From Rhodoferax sp. (GTDB lineage: Bacteria > Pseudomonadota > Gammaproteobacteria > Burkholderiales > Burkholderiaceae_C), in the NCBI RefSeq assembly GCF_025354435.1, contig NZ_JANXMU010000070.1, positions 1 through 64,000 on the forward strand: DNA of 64,000 bases. The letters run 5' to 3'. Positions 1 through 7,825 of the stretch are shown here, piece by piece (the stretch's first letter is position 1; every line of letters begins with the position of its first letter). The position numbers were made by a program, and so were the translations under genes. The notes beneath the pieces are model-generated. The model made no database searches. It was not told the DNA's origin and saw nothing but the letters and a program-made list of their open reading frames with translations.

Positions 1-140
1 TTGGTATAACCGGACTCGACTGCATTCGACGCTGGACTATGTCAGCCCGGTGCAGTTCGAGCAGAACTGGCTTGCGAATCAGCCCAAGCAAGCCAACTCA
101 TGAGCTCGGTTATGGGATACGGATTCCAGGGGCAAGGTCA
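1..140 (+). mobile_element. Right end of an IS3-family insertion sequence (truncated by window edge)
   Basis: The last 34 codons of an OrfB-type transposase end at 103 and are followed by a short tail. The reverse complement of the tail starts TGACCTTGCCCCTGGAATCC, a plausible IS3-type terminal inverted repeat (5'-TG...CA-3') ending at 140. The left part of the element lies outside the window, so the inverted repeat pair and the target duplication cannot be checked. The boundary at 140 is an inference, supported by a neighbouring minus-strand reading frame whose stop codon is formed exactly by the IS terminus. Confidence 0.6.
2..103 (+). CDS. IS3-family transposase OrfB, C-terminal end (partial)
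   Basis: Reading in the frame that begins at base 2 gives a peptide containing 'YNRTRLHSTLDYVSP', followed by 'FEQNWL' and a TGA stop. The R-x-H-S-x-L-x-Y-x-S/T-P-x-x-F-E signature is the hallmark C-terminus of the DDE (rve) integrase domain in IS3-family OrfB proteins. Only about 34 codons are inside the window; the catalytic DDE residues lie upstream. OrfB is normally made as an OrfAB fusion by programmed -1 frameshifting and catalyses strand transfer, but nothing of that is visible here. Confidence 0.75.
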   Translation, partial: WYNRTRLHSTLDYVSPVQFEQNWLANQPKQANS

Positions 141-245
141 GGTATCCCGTTGTGTATTCGTAAAGGGATGCACCAAAAACGTCGCACGAGGTCCTCCCTT
201 TGGGGACGCCAGCGTGTGCTCGACGGCGATATCAGTTAACAGCAT
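138..245 (-). pseudogene. 5' remnant of an unidentified gene cut by the IS
   Basis: A minus-strand ATG at 245 is preceded by AAGGA at suitable spacing and reads 35 codons (starting MLLTDIAVEHTLASP) before a TGA whose three bases are the first three bases of the presumed IS terminus (138-140). It lies about 70 bp downstream of the ychJ-like gene on the same strand, so it may have been the next gene of that operon. The peptide is too short for me to assign to a family. That it is a real gene rather than chance is an inference from the ribosome binding site and position. Confidence 0.35.
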
Positions 246-317
246 GTTGTTTTCCTTGTGATTCGATAACCCCCAGGTGGTCCTGCCACATGGGCCTCCA
301 TCACCCCCCGAAGTTCC

Positions 318-725
318 CTACTCCGCCCCGTGCATCTGCCCGTCAATGTAGAACCAACGCCCGTCCTGCCGCACAAAGCGGCTGGTTTCGTGCATGCGCT
401 GGGCTTTACCGCCGTCGCGGCAGCGGGCTACGAATTCGACGATGCCGGCATCGCCCGCCTCTACCGCGCTGCGCACTTCCAGGCCCAGCCATTTCACCGG
501 CGGTAGCTCCAGGTCGCCCGGCGCGGTGGACGGGTGCCAGGTGAACAGCAGGTAGTCCAGCAGGCCCAGCACGTAGCCGCTGTAGCGCGAGCGCATCAGG
601 GCTTCGGGCGTGGGGGCGTAGATGCCTGCATCCATACCCTTGTGCCACGGGCCGCAGCAGTCGGCGTAAGTCTGGCCGCTGTCACAGGGGCACGGGGCGT
701 GGGCGGGGTGCAGGTTTTTCTTCAT
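318..725 (-). CDS. YchJ-family (UPF0225) SEC-C motif protein
   Basis: This 135-residue protein starts with a SEC-C-type zinc-binding motif near residues 12-25 (CPCDSGQTYADCCGP: C-x-C...C-C). It is followed by the YchJ/NTF2-like body with the family pattern 'PEALMRSRYSGYVLG' and a C-terminal 'DGRWFYIDGQ'. YchJ proteins are small cytosolic proteins of unknown function; the zinc knuckle resembles the SecA C-terminus. Length is slightly shorter than E. coli YchJ (about 150). It starts 15 bp downstream of dctP on the same strand, so it may be read through from the TRAP operon, although a functional link is not evident. Confidence 0.85.
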   Translation of the reverse strand: MKKNLHPAHAPCPCDSGQTYADCCGPWHKGMDAGIYAPTPEALMRSRYSGYVLGLLDYLLFTWHPSTAPGDLELPPVKWLGLEVRSAVEAGDAGIVEFVARCRDGGKAQRMHETSRFVRQDGRWFYIDGQMHGAE

Positions 726-740
726 GCTCTGACTACTTGC

Positions 741-1775
741 TTATTTCTTTCGGGCAGCGATGGATTTTTCAGCGGTGGCGACCAGATCTGCACCAATCGT
801 CTTCTTCCACTTTTCAAACACCGGGCGGGTGGCGGTGACGAACGCCGCGCGCTCTTCGGGCGTGAGCTTGGTGACGGTGGTGCCCAGGGCGGCCAGGTCT
901 TTGAGCAGGGGCTGGTCGGCCTCGACCAGGCCTTTGCGGGAGATGGCGATTTGCTCGCGGGCGGCATCCAGGGCAGCCTGTTGGACGATGGCGCGGTCGG
1001 CCACGGTCCAGCTGGCCCAGATGTCTTTGTTGACCACAAACACCAGCGGGTCGGCCACGTAGCCCCACAGGGTGATGTGCTTTTGCGCCACGTTGTGCAG
1101 CTTGGCGGCGGTGTAGATGGAGAGCGGGTTTTCCTGCCCGTCTACCGCCCCGGTGGCCAGGGCGGGCTGGGCATCGGCCCAGCTCATTTGCGTGGGATTT
1201 GCGCCCAAGGCGGTGAAGGTGTCTTGGAACAGCGGCGAGCCGACGACGCGGATTTTCATGCCTTTGAGGTCGGCAGGCGTGTGGATGGCGCGCTTGGAGT
1301 TGCTGATTTCGCGGTAGCCGTTTTCACCGTACGCCAGGGGCTGCACACCGGCTTTGTCGATGATCTTGAAGATGTCTTTGCCCACCTGGCCCTGGGTGAG
1401 CGAGTCGATGGCGGCGTAGTCGGGCATCAGGAACGGCAGCGAAAACAGGTTCAGCTCTTTGACCTGCGGCGACCAGTTGATGGTGGAGCCGATGGCCAGG
1501 TCAATCACGCCCTGGCGCAGCGCCGAGAACTCGCGCGTCTGGTCGCCCTGGATCAGCGACACGCCCGGGTACAGCTTGATGTTGATGCGGCCCTGGGTGC
1601 GCTCGCGGACCATATTGGCCCAGATCTCGCCGCCCTTGCCCCAGGGGAAGGCGGTGCCCAGCACCAGCGACATCTTGTACTCGGGCTTGTAAGCGGCGGT
1701 CTGGGCGATGCTGCCGTTGGTGGCCAGCATGGCGGCAGTAGCAACAGCCAAAGCGAGGAAGGAACGAACTTTCAT
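741..1775 (-). CDS. dctP: TRAP transporter periplasmic substrate-binding protein (DctP family)
   Basis: The 344-residue protein begins with a Sec signal peptide (about residues 1-25, ending near NGSIAQ). It continues with the DctP fold: 'GGEIWANMVRERTQGRINIKLYPG' region, 'SWADAQPALATGAVDGQENP' and 'WGYVADPLVFVVNKD', typical of the ligand-clasping domain of family DctP. It captures an organic acid in the periplasm and hands it to DctQM. A GGAGA ribosome binding site precedes ATG 1775. It is the third gene after dctQ and dctM (18 bp gap). The neighbouring gluconokinase and LacI-type repressor suggest a sugar acid such as gluconate as ligand, but the ligand is not readable from sequence. Confidence 0.9.
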   Translation of the reverse strand: MKVRSFLALAVATAAMLATNGSIAQTAAYKPEYKMSLVLGTAFPWGKGGEIWANMVRERTQGRINIKLYPGVSLIQGDQTREFSALRQGVIDLAIGSTINWSPQVKELNLFSLPFLMPDYAAIDSLTQGQVGKDIFKIIDKAGVQPLAYGENGYREISNSKRAIHTPADLKGMKIRVVGSPLFQDTFTALGANPTQMSWADAQPALATGAVDGQENPLSIYTAAKLHNVAQKHITLWGYVADPLVFVVNKDIWASWTVADRAIVQQAALDAAREQIAISRKGLVEADQPLLKDLAALGTTVTKLTPEERAAFVTATRPVFEKWKKTIGADLVATAEKSIAARKK

Positions 1776-1793
1776 TTTTGTCTCCTGAAAAAA

Positions 1794-3092
1794 TCAATAA
1801 CCCAAATAGTGCGGCAGCCACAGAGCGAGTTGCGGGAACGCAATCACCAGCACCATCACCACGAACATCGAAAATAGCATCCAGCCGACCCAGGGCACGG
1901 TCTCTTCCATGCGCACCTTGGCGATGCGACACGACACCATCAAATTCACCGCCAGCGGTGGCGTGAACTGGCCCAAAGCCACCTTCAGGGTCAGGATCAC
2001 ACCGAACCACACCAGATCCCAGTGGTAGAAGGTGGCAATCGGCAGCAAGAGCGGTACGAAGATCAAAAATATCGACACGCCATCCAAGAACATGCCCACG
2101 GTGACCAGCATCACGATCAGCAGCGCCAGCACGCCGTACTCGCCCAGGCCGGAGTTGACGATGGCATTGGTGATTGGGTCGATCACGCCCAGCGTCGACA
2201 GCGAATAGTCAAAGATGCCCGCCAACGACACCACCAGCAGAATCACCGCCGACAATTCGCCCGACTCGCGCAGGATGGGAAACAGGTCACGCACGGTCAT
2301 CGTGCGGTGGATAAACATGCCGACGAACAGGCCATAAAACACCGCCACCACGGCCGCCTCGGTAGGCGTAAACCAGCCAGCGCGCATGCCGCCCAAGATC
2401 AGCACCGGCGCGGCCAAGCCCCAAATGGCATCACGCAGACTGGCCCAGAACGGGGGCCTTGGCATGCTGGATTCCAGCGCACCCATCTTGTGTTTGCGCG
2501 ACAGCCACACGGCGGGCACGATCAGCGCCAGCCCAGCCAGCACGCCAGGAATCATGCCCGCGGCAAACAGCGCGGGCACCGACGCGCCGGGCACCAGAAT
2601 CGAATAGACGATGAATGCAATCGACGGCGGAATCAAAATATCGGTGGCCGCCGCAGCACCCACCACGCTGGCCGAAAACGCAGGCGGGTAGCCCGCCTTG
2701 TTCATGGCGCTGATCATCACCGCGCCCACGGCGGCGGCGCAGGCCGGGCCGGAACCCGAAATTCCGCCCAAGAACATGGCTACCGCAATGGCGACCAGCG
2801 GCAGCATGCCGGGGCCACGCCCCACCACGGCCACCGCAAAGTTCACCAGCCGCGCGGCCACACCAGAGCGGTCAAATATCGAGCCGACCAGCACAAACAT
2901 GGGGATGGCCAGCAGCGGGTACTTGCCCAGCCCAGCGTAGAAGTTTTGCGGCACGGCCAGCAGGCCAAACCACTGGCTGCTGCTGTTGGCAATGGCAATC
3001 GCCGCAGCGCCCGCCAGGCCCAGGGCCACGCCAATCGGCACGCCCATCAGCATCATCACGATGAAGGTCAGAAACAGCAGGGTGGTGATCAT
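1794..3092 (-). CDS. dctM: TRAP transporter large permease (DctM)
   Basis: A 432-residue, highly hydrophobic protein with about 12 membrane segments, including the family signatures 'MLMGVPIGVALGLAG', 'GGISGSGPACAAAVGAV' and 'GGMRAGWFTPTEAAVVAV'. This is the ion-coupled membrane subunit that moves the substrate delivered by DctP. I chose ATG 3092 over an upstream in-frame start at 3176 because it gives the canonical DctM N-terminus (MITTLLFLTF). It also overlaps the original dctQ stop as ATGA (3089-3092), the usual translational coupling in TRAP operons. The gene itself is intact. Confidence 0.92.
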   Translation of the reverse strand: MITTLLFLTFIVMMLMGVPIGVALGLAGAAAIAIANSSSQWFGLLAVPQNFYAGLGKYPLLAIPMFVLVGSIFDRSGVAARLVNFAVAVVGRGPGMLPLVAIAVAMFLGGISGSGPACAAAVGAVMISAMNKAGYPPAFSASVVGAAAATDILIPPSIAFIVYSILVPGASVPALFAAGMIPGVLAGLALIVPAVWLSRKHKMGALESSMPRPPFWASLRDAIWGLAAPVLILGGMRAGWFTPTEAAVVAVFYGLFVGMFIHRTMTVRDLFPILRESGELSAVILLVVSLAGIFDYSLSTLGVIDPITNAIVNSGLGEYGVLALLIVMLVTVGMFLDGVSIFLIFVPLLLPIATFYHWDLVWFGVILTLKVALGQFTPPLAVNLMVSCRIAKVRMEETVPWVGWMLFSMFVVMVLVIAFPQLALWLPHYLGY

Positions 3093-3598
3093 GCTTCGCG
3101 CCCCCGGCGGATGAACAGACCCACGGCGCGCAGCGCAATACCCAGCGACAAAATCGGCAGCTATATCGAATACCACCAGGCCGGTACCCCAATACCGGAC
3201 GTGGTCTCGTCAAAGCGAAAGTCGTCCCACACCATGCGGATGCTCAGCGTGCCAATCAGCGTGAACAAAATCGCCACCATCACCGCGCCAAAGCGCGACA
3301 AGCCCTTGCGTCGCGCCATGCTGCCGCTGTCCGAGAAGTATTCAATGCGGATGTGCCGATCCCGCGCCACGGCGGCCGACGCGGCCACCAGGGTCAGTGC
3401 GATCATCAAAAACACCGAGATTTCCTCCGTCCAGGCAAAGGACTCGTTGGTGAAATAGCGCGCCAGCACATTGGCAAAAGTGATCAGCGCCAGCGCGCCC
3501 ATCACCAGTACGGTGAGCCAGTCTTCGATCTTCAGAGGGACGGTGGTGGCGGGGTCGGCTTCGGAAGCCTCTAACTCGGGCTGGGGATCGGTGGACAT
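3089..3598 (-). pseudogene. dctQ: TRAP transporter small permease (DctQ) with in-frame amber codon
   Basis: From ATG 3598 the frame encodes a DctQ-type protein: 'IEDWLTVLVMGALALITFANV' region, 'WTEEISVFLMIALTLVAASA' region, then 'GVPAWWYSI'. A TAG at 3161-3163 then interrupts it. Past the TAG the same frame continues as a typical last DctQ helix (LPILSLGIALRAVGLF) and stops at TGA 3089-3091, overlapping dctM by ATGA. The uninterrupted gene would be 169 residues. Termination at TAG removes the fourth membrane helix. A single change, for example TGG to TAG, would explain it. It could be a real null or weakened allele, or a sequence error. Confidence 0.8.
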
Positions 3599-3720
3599 AC
3601 AGGTAGGGTGTGAGGGAGCGGCCAAAGGCGGCCGACCGGGCGCGTACGAAAAGCACGGCACGGTAAAAACCAGCGGGCATCATAACCACGCGGCACCACC
3701 CCAACCCCAGAAAATCGGCC

Positions 3721-4758
3721 TCAGCCCGGCTGGGTACTTTCGCGCAGAATCAGGCTGAAACCCAGGTCTACCCGGTGCTCGACCAGCGGCTCCTGCAGGA
3801 CCCGCTGCAGCAGCAATTGCGCCGCACGCTGGCCCACTTCCACACGCGGGGTTTTGACGGTGGTCAGCGAGGGCACCATGTAGGCGCTGGCAGGCAGGTC
3901 GTTGAAGCCACAAATGGCCAGCTGGCCTGGCACCCGCAGGCCGCTGCGCTGGGCGGCCAGCAAAGCCCCCTGGGCCAAGTCGTCGTTGCAAAAAAACACG
4001 GCTTGCACCGCATGCGGCGAGGCCAGAATTTGCGCCAGCAGCTGCCCGCCCACGCCGATGGACGAAGGTGCGGGGTCCAGCCACTCCAGATTGGCATCGT
4101 GCAAGCCTGCGTCCTGCATGGTTTTGCGCCAGCCCTGCAAGCGCTGCAGGGTGCGTGGGTCAAGCTGCGCCGCGGCGAAAGCGATGCGCTGGTGGCCACA
4201 GTCCAGCAAGTGGCGGGTCATTTGCCCGGCGGCGTCAAACTGCGAAAAGCCCACGCTCACCACATCGGCCGCATCGGAGTTCTCCATCATGTAGACCACC
4301 GGGACCCCACTGGCCGCCACCAGCGCCTGGGTGCGGGCGGTTTGCTGCAGCCCGGTAAGCAGCAAGCCTGCGGGGCGGTGCAGCAACTGCTCGCGCACCA
4401 GCTGCTCTTCTTCCAGCGGGTCGTAGTGCGTCACACCCACCAGCGTCTGGAAGCCCGCTGCCCGCAGCACGCTCTGCACGGCCTCCAGCAGGTCCACAAA
4501 CAAGGTGTTGGTCAGTGACGGAATCATCACCGCGATGTGGCTGCTGCGCTGCGAGGCCAGGGCACGGGCCGCCGGGTCGGGCACATAGCCCAGCTTTTCT
4601 GAAGCATCGGCCACGCGTTGCGCCATCTCGGCATCGACCCGGCTGTTGCTGCGCAAGGCACGGGATGCCGTCATCTGGCTGACACCGGCCAACCGGGCCA
4701 CATCGGCCAGCGTGGCACGCCCGGTAGAGCGGCTGGAACGGGTCGTGGTTTTGATCAT
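3721..4758 (-). CDS. LacI-family transcriptional repressor (GntR-like)
   Basis: A 345-residue LacI-family protein. The N-terminal HTH with the hinge helix is at about residues 15-70: 'ATLADVARLAGVSQMTASRA' and 'ARALASQRSSHIAVM'. It is followed by a periplasmic-binding-protein-like sensor with 'FFCNDDLAQGALLAAQ' and 'ICGFNDLPASAYMVPSLTTV'. Divergent to gluconokinase and upstream of the TRAP genes on its own strand, it most likely represses both arms in response to gluconate, a phosphorylated derivative or a related sugar acid. Two palindromes in the 141-bp divergent region are candidate operators, one of them in its own leader, suggesting autoregulation. Confidence 0.88.
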   Translation of the reverse strand: MIKTTTRSSRSTGRATLADVARLAGVSQMTASRALRSNSRVDAEMAQRVADASEKLGYVPDPAARALASQRSSHIAVMIPSLTNTLFVDLLEAVQSVLRAAGFQTLVGVTHYDPLEEEQLVREQLLHRPAGLLLTGLQQTARTQALVAASGVPVVYMMENSDAADVVSVGFSQFDAAGQMTRHLLDCGHQRIAFAAAQLDPRTLQRLQGWRKTMQDAGLHDANLEWLDPAPSSIGVGGQLLAQILASPHAVQAVFFCNDDLAQGALLAAQRSGLRVPGQLAICGFNDLPASAYMVPSLTTVKTPRVEVGQRAAQLLLQRVLQEPLVEHRVDLGFSLILRESTQPG

Positions 4759-4802
4759 GAAATGAGTGTAAACCCTGAAAAGATTTTTCCTGGAAACCCA
4801 TA

Positions 4803-4816
4803 AGATAGCGCTATCT
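4803..4816. promoter_or_regulatory. Candidate LacI-type operator O1 (perfect palindrome)
   Basis: AGATAGCGCTATCT is a perfect 14-bp palindrome with a central CG step, the architecture of LacI-family operators. It lies 45 bp upstream of the repressor start, positioned to control the leftward transcript. Confidence 0.6.
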
Positions 4817-4867
4817 CAAAATAATAAAACACTGGTAGCAATAAAGCTAAAAAATTTTACCCAATTA

Positions 4868-4881
4868 AGTTAGCGCTATCT
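4868..4881. promoter_or_regulatory. Candidate LacI-type operator O2
   Basis: AGTTAGCGCTATCT matches O1 at 13 of 14 positions and keeps the central TAGCGCTA core. It ends 18 bp before the gluconokinase ATG, consistent with blocking the rightward promoter. The centres of O1 and O2 are 65 bp apart, about six helical turns, compatible with DNA looping. Confidence 0.6.
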
Positions 4882-4899
4882 AAAAACCAAACCCGCACC

Positions 4900-5457
4900 A
4901 TGACCGCCCCTACCCGCCCCGTCTCCGCCGAAATCCCCGCGCAGCACAGCCCCTTCCCAGCCCGCAAACTGGTGGTGATGGGCGTCTCTGGTTGCGGCAA
5001 AAGCAGCGTCGCCGAAGCCCTGTGCCAGCAACTGGGCTGGGCCATGTTGGAAGGTGACGCCTTCCACAGCCCGGCCAACAAAGCCAAGATGCACGACGGT
5101 GTGCCGCTGACCGACGAAGACCGTGCGGGCTGGCTGGATGCCGTCGGGCTGGCCCTGCAAACCCAGCATGGCGGCGCGGTGGCCAGCTGCTCCGCCCTGA
5201 AGCGCCTGTACCGCGAACGCCTGCGCGCCTGCGTGCCCGGCCTGCGCTTCGTGTTTTTAGCCATCGATCCGGCCAGCGCCGTGGCCCGCGTGGGCCAGCG
5301 CATGGGTAGCCACTTCTTTCCGTCCACCCTGGTGGACAACCAGTTCCAGACCCTGCAATCCCCCGAAGGCGAGCCCCTGGTGCTGTGCCTGGATGCCACC
5401 CGGCCGCTAGCCGAGTTGTGCGAAGCCACGGTCGCGTGGCTGGCCACGGCCGCCTGA
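4900..5457 (+). CDS. gntK: Gluconokinase (GntK family)
   Basis: A 185-residue P-loop kinase of the GntK/shikimate-kinase-like fold. The Walker A 'GVSGCGKSSVAEALC' is near residues 27-41, followed by 'LEGDAFHSPANKAKMHDGVPL', the gluconate-binding signature of the family, and 'CSALKRLYRERLR'. It phosphorylates D-gluconate to 6-phosphogluconate for the pentose-phosphate/Entner-Doudoroff routes. There is an N-terminal extension of about 20 residues relative to E. coli GntK. ATG 4978 would remove it, but 4900 is kept because the frame is open and codon use uniform; no strong ribosome binding site is visible. Divergent from the LacI-type repressor and followed by an MFS carrier after 37 bp. Confidence 0.9.
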   Translation: MTAPTRPVSAEIPAQHSPFPARKLVVMGVSGCGKSSVAEALCQQLGWAMLEGDAFHSPANKAKMHDGVPLTDEDRAGWLDAVGLALQTQHGGAVASCSALKRLYRERLRACVPGLRFVFLAIDPASAVARVGQRMGSHFFPSTLVDNQFQTLQSPEGEPLVLCLDATRPLAELCEATVAWLATAA

Positions 5458-5494
5458 CCCCTTTTTTTCGCCCCCACTTTTAGGAGACATTTCC

Positions 5495-6787
5495 ATGACC
5501 CCCCCCTCGGCATCCCGCATTCCCAAACTGCGATGGCGCATTGGCGGCCTGATCGGCGCAGGCGTACTGATCAACTACTTTGACCGCATCAGCCTGTCGG
5601 TGGCCGCGCCGCAACTGCAAGCCGAGTTCGGCCTCACCTCCGCCGATATGGGCATCCTGTTCAGCGCGTTCTTCTGGAGCTACGCCATGCTGCAGATCCC
5701 GGCCGGGCTGATCCTGGACCGGCTGGGCGTGACCCGCATTGGCCGCTGGGGCGCATTTTTGTGGGGCATTGCCACGGCGCTGACCGCCTGCGCGGGCGGG
5801 TTTGCAGGCATCTTCATGGCGCGGGTGCTGCTGGGTATTGCCGAAGCACCCAGCTTCCCGGCCAACTCCAAAGCCACGGGCTACTGGTTTCCGCGCACCG
5901 AGCGGGCCATGTCCACCGCTTTGTTCGATGCCGCCGCGAAGTTTTCCAATGTGATTGGCGTGCCGCTGGTGGCCTTTGCGGTGGTCACGCTGGGCTGGCG
6001 CTGGGGCTTTGCCATCGTCTCGGGCCTGAGCTTTGCGTACTTTGTGGCCTTCTACTTCATTTACCGCGACCCCAGCGCACACCCTGGGCTGAGCCAACAA
6101 GAGCACCAGTTCATCAAAGACAACGGTGCCACACCGGAAGGCCATTTGTCGGCCAATCCGGCTGGCATGCTGGCCTACCTGCTGGGCAACCGCAAGATCT
6201 GGGGCCTGTCGATTGGCTTCGCGGCCTACGGCTACTGCTTCTACCTGTTCCTGACCTGGCTGCCCGGCTACCTGGTGCAAACCATGCACATGAGCATTCT
6301 GAAATCGGCCGGGTACGCCGCCATTCCCTGGGCGTTTGCCACCCTGTCCGACCTGCTGGTGGGCGGCTGGCTGATCGACCACCTGATCGCCAAGGGCCAC
6401 GACGAAACCCGGGTGCGCAAGTCCGTGCTGCTGGGCGGCATGTTCTGCGGGCTGGCGGTGTTCGGTGCCACCACCACCACCGACCCCACCATCGCCATCA
6501 TCTGGATTTCCATCGCCCTGAGCGGGCTGGCCGCTGCCGCCCCCGTGGGCTGGTCCCTGCCCTCGCTGATTGCGCCCAAAGGCGGCGTGGGTGCCGTGGG
6601 CGGCATCATGAACTTTGCCAACAACATGATGGGGGCCGCCGCGCCCATCGTCACCGGCTACATCGTGGGCAGCACCAACTCCTTCAGCATGGCCTTCATG
6701 GTTGCCGGGGTGGTCTTACTGGTCGGCATGGCAGCGTTTGTGTTCTTGCTCGGGCCGATCAAGGCGATACCCGATCTGGCGGAATAA
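5495..6787 (+). CDS. MFS transporter, anion:cation symporter (ACS) family, sugar acid type
   Basis: A 430-residue, 12-helix MFS protein with the ACS-family signatures 'INYFDRISLSVAAPQLQ', 'GILFSAFFWSYAMLQIPAGL', 'GIAEAPSFPANSKATGYWFP' and 'GVGAVGGIMNFANN'. This family imports galactonate, glucarate, gluconate-like acids and related anions with protons. It has a clear TAGGAGACATTTCC ribosome binding site, follows gntK after 37 bp and is probably in one operon with it. The locus thus has two carriers for acids, this one and the TRAP system, which may be the reason a damaged dctQ is tolerated (inference). Confidence 0.87.
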   Translation: MTPPSASRIPKLRWRIGGLIGAGVLINYFDRISLSVAAPQLQAEFGLTSADMGILFSAFFWSYAMLQIPAGLILDRLGVTRIGRWGAFLWGIATALTACAGGFAGIFMARVLLGIAEAPSFPANSKATGYWFPRTERAMSTALFDAAAKFSNVIGVPLVAFAVVTLGWRWGFAIVSGLSFAYFVAFYFIYRDPSAHPGLSQQEHQFIKDNGATPEGHLSANPAGMLAYLLGNRKIWGLSIGFAAYGYCFYLFLTWLPGYLVQTMHMSILKSAGYAAIPWAFATLSDLLVGGWLIDHLIAKGHDETRVRKSVLLGGMFCGLAVFGATTTTDPTIAIIWISIALSGLAAAAPVGWSLPSLIAPKGGVGAVGGIMNFANNMMGAAAPIVTGYIVGSTNSFSMAFMVAGVVLLVGMAAFVFLLGPIKAIPDLAE

Positions 6788-6798
6788 GCCGGAAGCTA

Positions 6799-6868
6799 AT
6801 TGCTACATATTAAATAGCTACTAGCGCAGGAAGAACCTATGCTAGATGCCTATTTCTTATAAATTTTT
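6799..6868. repeat. Intergenic palindromic repeat, copy 1
   Basis: An AT-rich element in a GC-rich context with the core ATAGCTACTAGCGCAGG...CTATGCTAGATGCC, followed by TATTTCTTATAAATTT. The core halves (CTAGCG/CTATGCTAG) can pair as a hairpin. The consensus across the window is TATTTTTAATAGCTACTAGCGTAGGTAGAA-CTACGCTAGAAGCC. It lies between two convergent genes, and the last codons and stop of the LysR gene are inside it. Confidence 0.75.
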
Positions 6869-7741
6869 AGCCGCACCGGCCCCCAGCGTACCCAGCATCT
6901 GCGCGTACATCGCATCCACCGCAGGCGACGGCTGGGAGCGCTTGCTGCGCAACACCGCCACGTCCATCGCACCGAGTGCGGGCAGCGCGTATTCGGGTGG
7001 CAGGTTCTGCAAAATCTGCAGGCTGGGTGGCACGCTGCAGCGCGTCAGTACCGCCACCGCCAGCCCGCTTTCCACCACCGCCAACTGGCCCGCCAAGCTA
7101 GAGCTGTGGTACACGATGCGGTAGGCCCGGCCCTTGGCGGCCAGGGCCGACAGCGTGGCAATCCGGGCCATGCTGCCCGCCTCGTACACCGCAATCGGCA
7201 AGGGGTCGCGCCGCCAGGCTTCAAATGCAGCGGCTCCCACCCACACCAGCGGCTCCTGGAACACAAACTGCCCGCGCAGTGGCTTGTCGCGCGAGACCAG
7301 GGCCAGGTCCAGCTCGCCGCGCAGCACGCGGGGGATCAGCGTGGTCGATTGCTCGCAGGTCAGTTCGATGTCCACCCCCAGGTAGCGGCTAGCGAAGCTG
7401 CGCAGCACAGGCGTCAGGTAAGTGGCGGCGTAGTCGTCGGGCACACCCAGCCGCACCCGCCCGGCCAGTTGCGGCCCTAGCAGCGCCGTGTGGGTTTCGG
7501 CCTGCAAGGCCAACATGCGGCGCGCAAAACCCAGCAGCTCGGTGCCCGCGGGCGTCAGCGCCATGTGCCGCGGGCCGCGCAGCAGTACGGCGCGGCCCAG
7601 GGCCGCCTCCAGCTTCTGTATCTGCATGCTGACCGCCGACTGCGAGCGGTGCACCAGCGGGGCCGCCGCCGACAGCGACCCGGCATCCACCACCGCCACA
7701 AAGGCGCGCAACCAGTCAATTTGAAAATCGGGGTAAGGCAT
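6857..7741 (-). CDS. LysR-family transcriptional regulator
   Basis: A 294-residue LysR protein. The winged HTH is in residues 8-67 ('FVAVVDAGSLSAAAPLVHRS', 'AVSMQIQKLEAALGRAVLLRG'), followed by the two-lobed effector domain ('GRVRLGVPDDYAATYLTPVL'). It is transcribed divergently from a DMT exporter (84 bp apart), its most likely target; effector unknown. The C-terminus (AAKNL, TAA at 6857) is encoded by the intergenic repeat, so the original stop may have been replaced when the repeat arrived. Confidence 0.88.
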   Translation of the reverse strand: MPYPDFQIDWLRAFVAVVDAGSLSAAAPLVHRSQSAVSMQIQKLEAALGRAVLLRGPRHMALTPAGTELLGFARRMLALQAETHTALLGPQLAGRVRLGVPDDYAATYLTPVLRSFASRYLGVDIELTCEQSTTLIPRVLRGELDLALVSRDKPLRGQFVFQEPLVWVGAAAFEAWRRDPLPIAVYEAGSMARIATLSALAAKGRAYRIVYHSSSLAGQLAVVESGLAVAVLTRCSVPPSLQILQNLPPEYALPALGAMDVAVLRSKRSQPSPAVDAMYAQMLGTLGAGAAKNL

Positions 7742-7825
7742 AGGAACTCCACCATTCGTTTAACGCATAGTAATCTTTAGAACTATGCGCTTTACTAGCC
7801 ACAGCCCGCCGCGCACCATGGCGGC

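Noticed and set aside
534-1877. Long plus-strand open frame of 447 codons
   Set aside because: It is antisense to dctP and rich in His, Gln, Gly and Val, the usual shadow of GC-rich coding DNA on the other strand.
2022-3458. Plus-strand open frame of 478 codons
   Set aside because: Antisense to dctM/dctQ; low-complexity His/Arg/Gln composition and no domain pattern.
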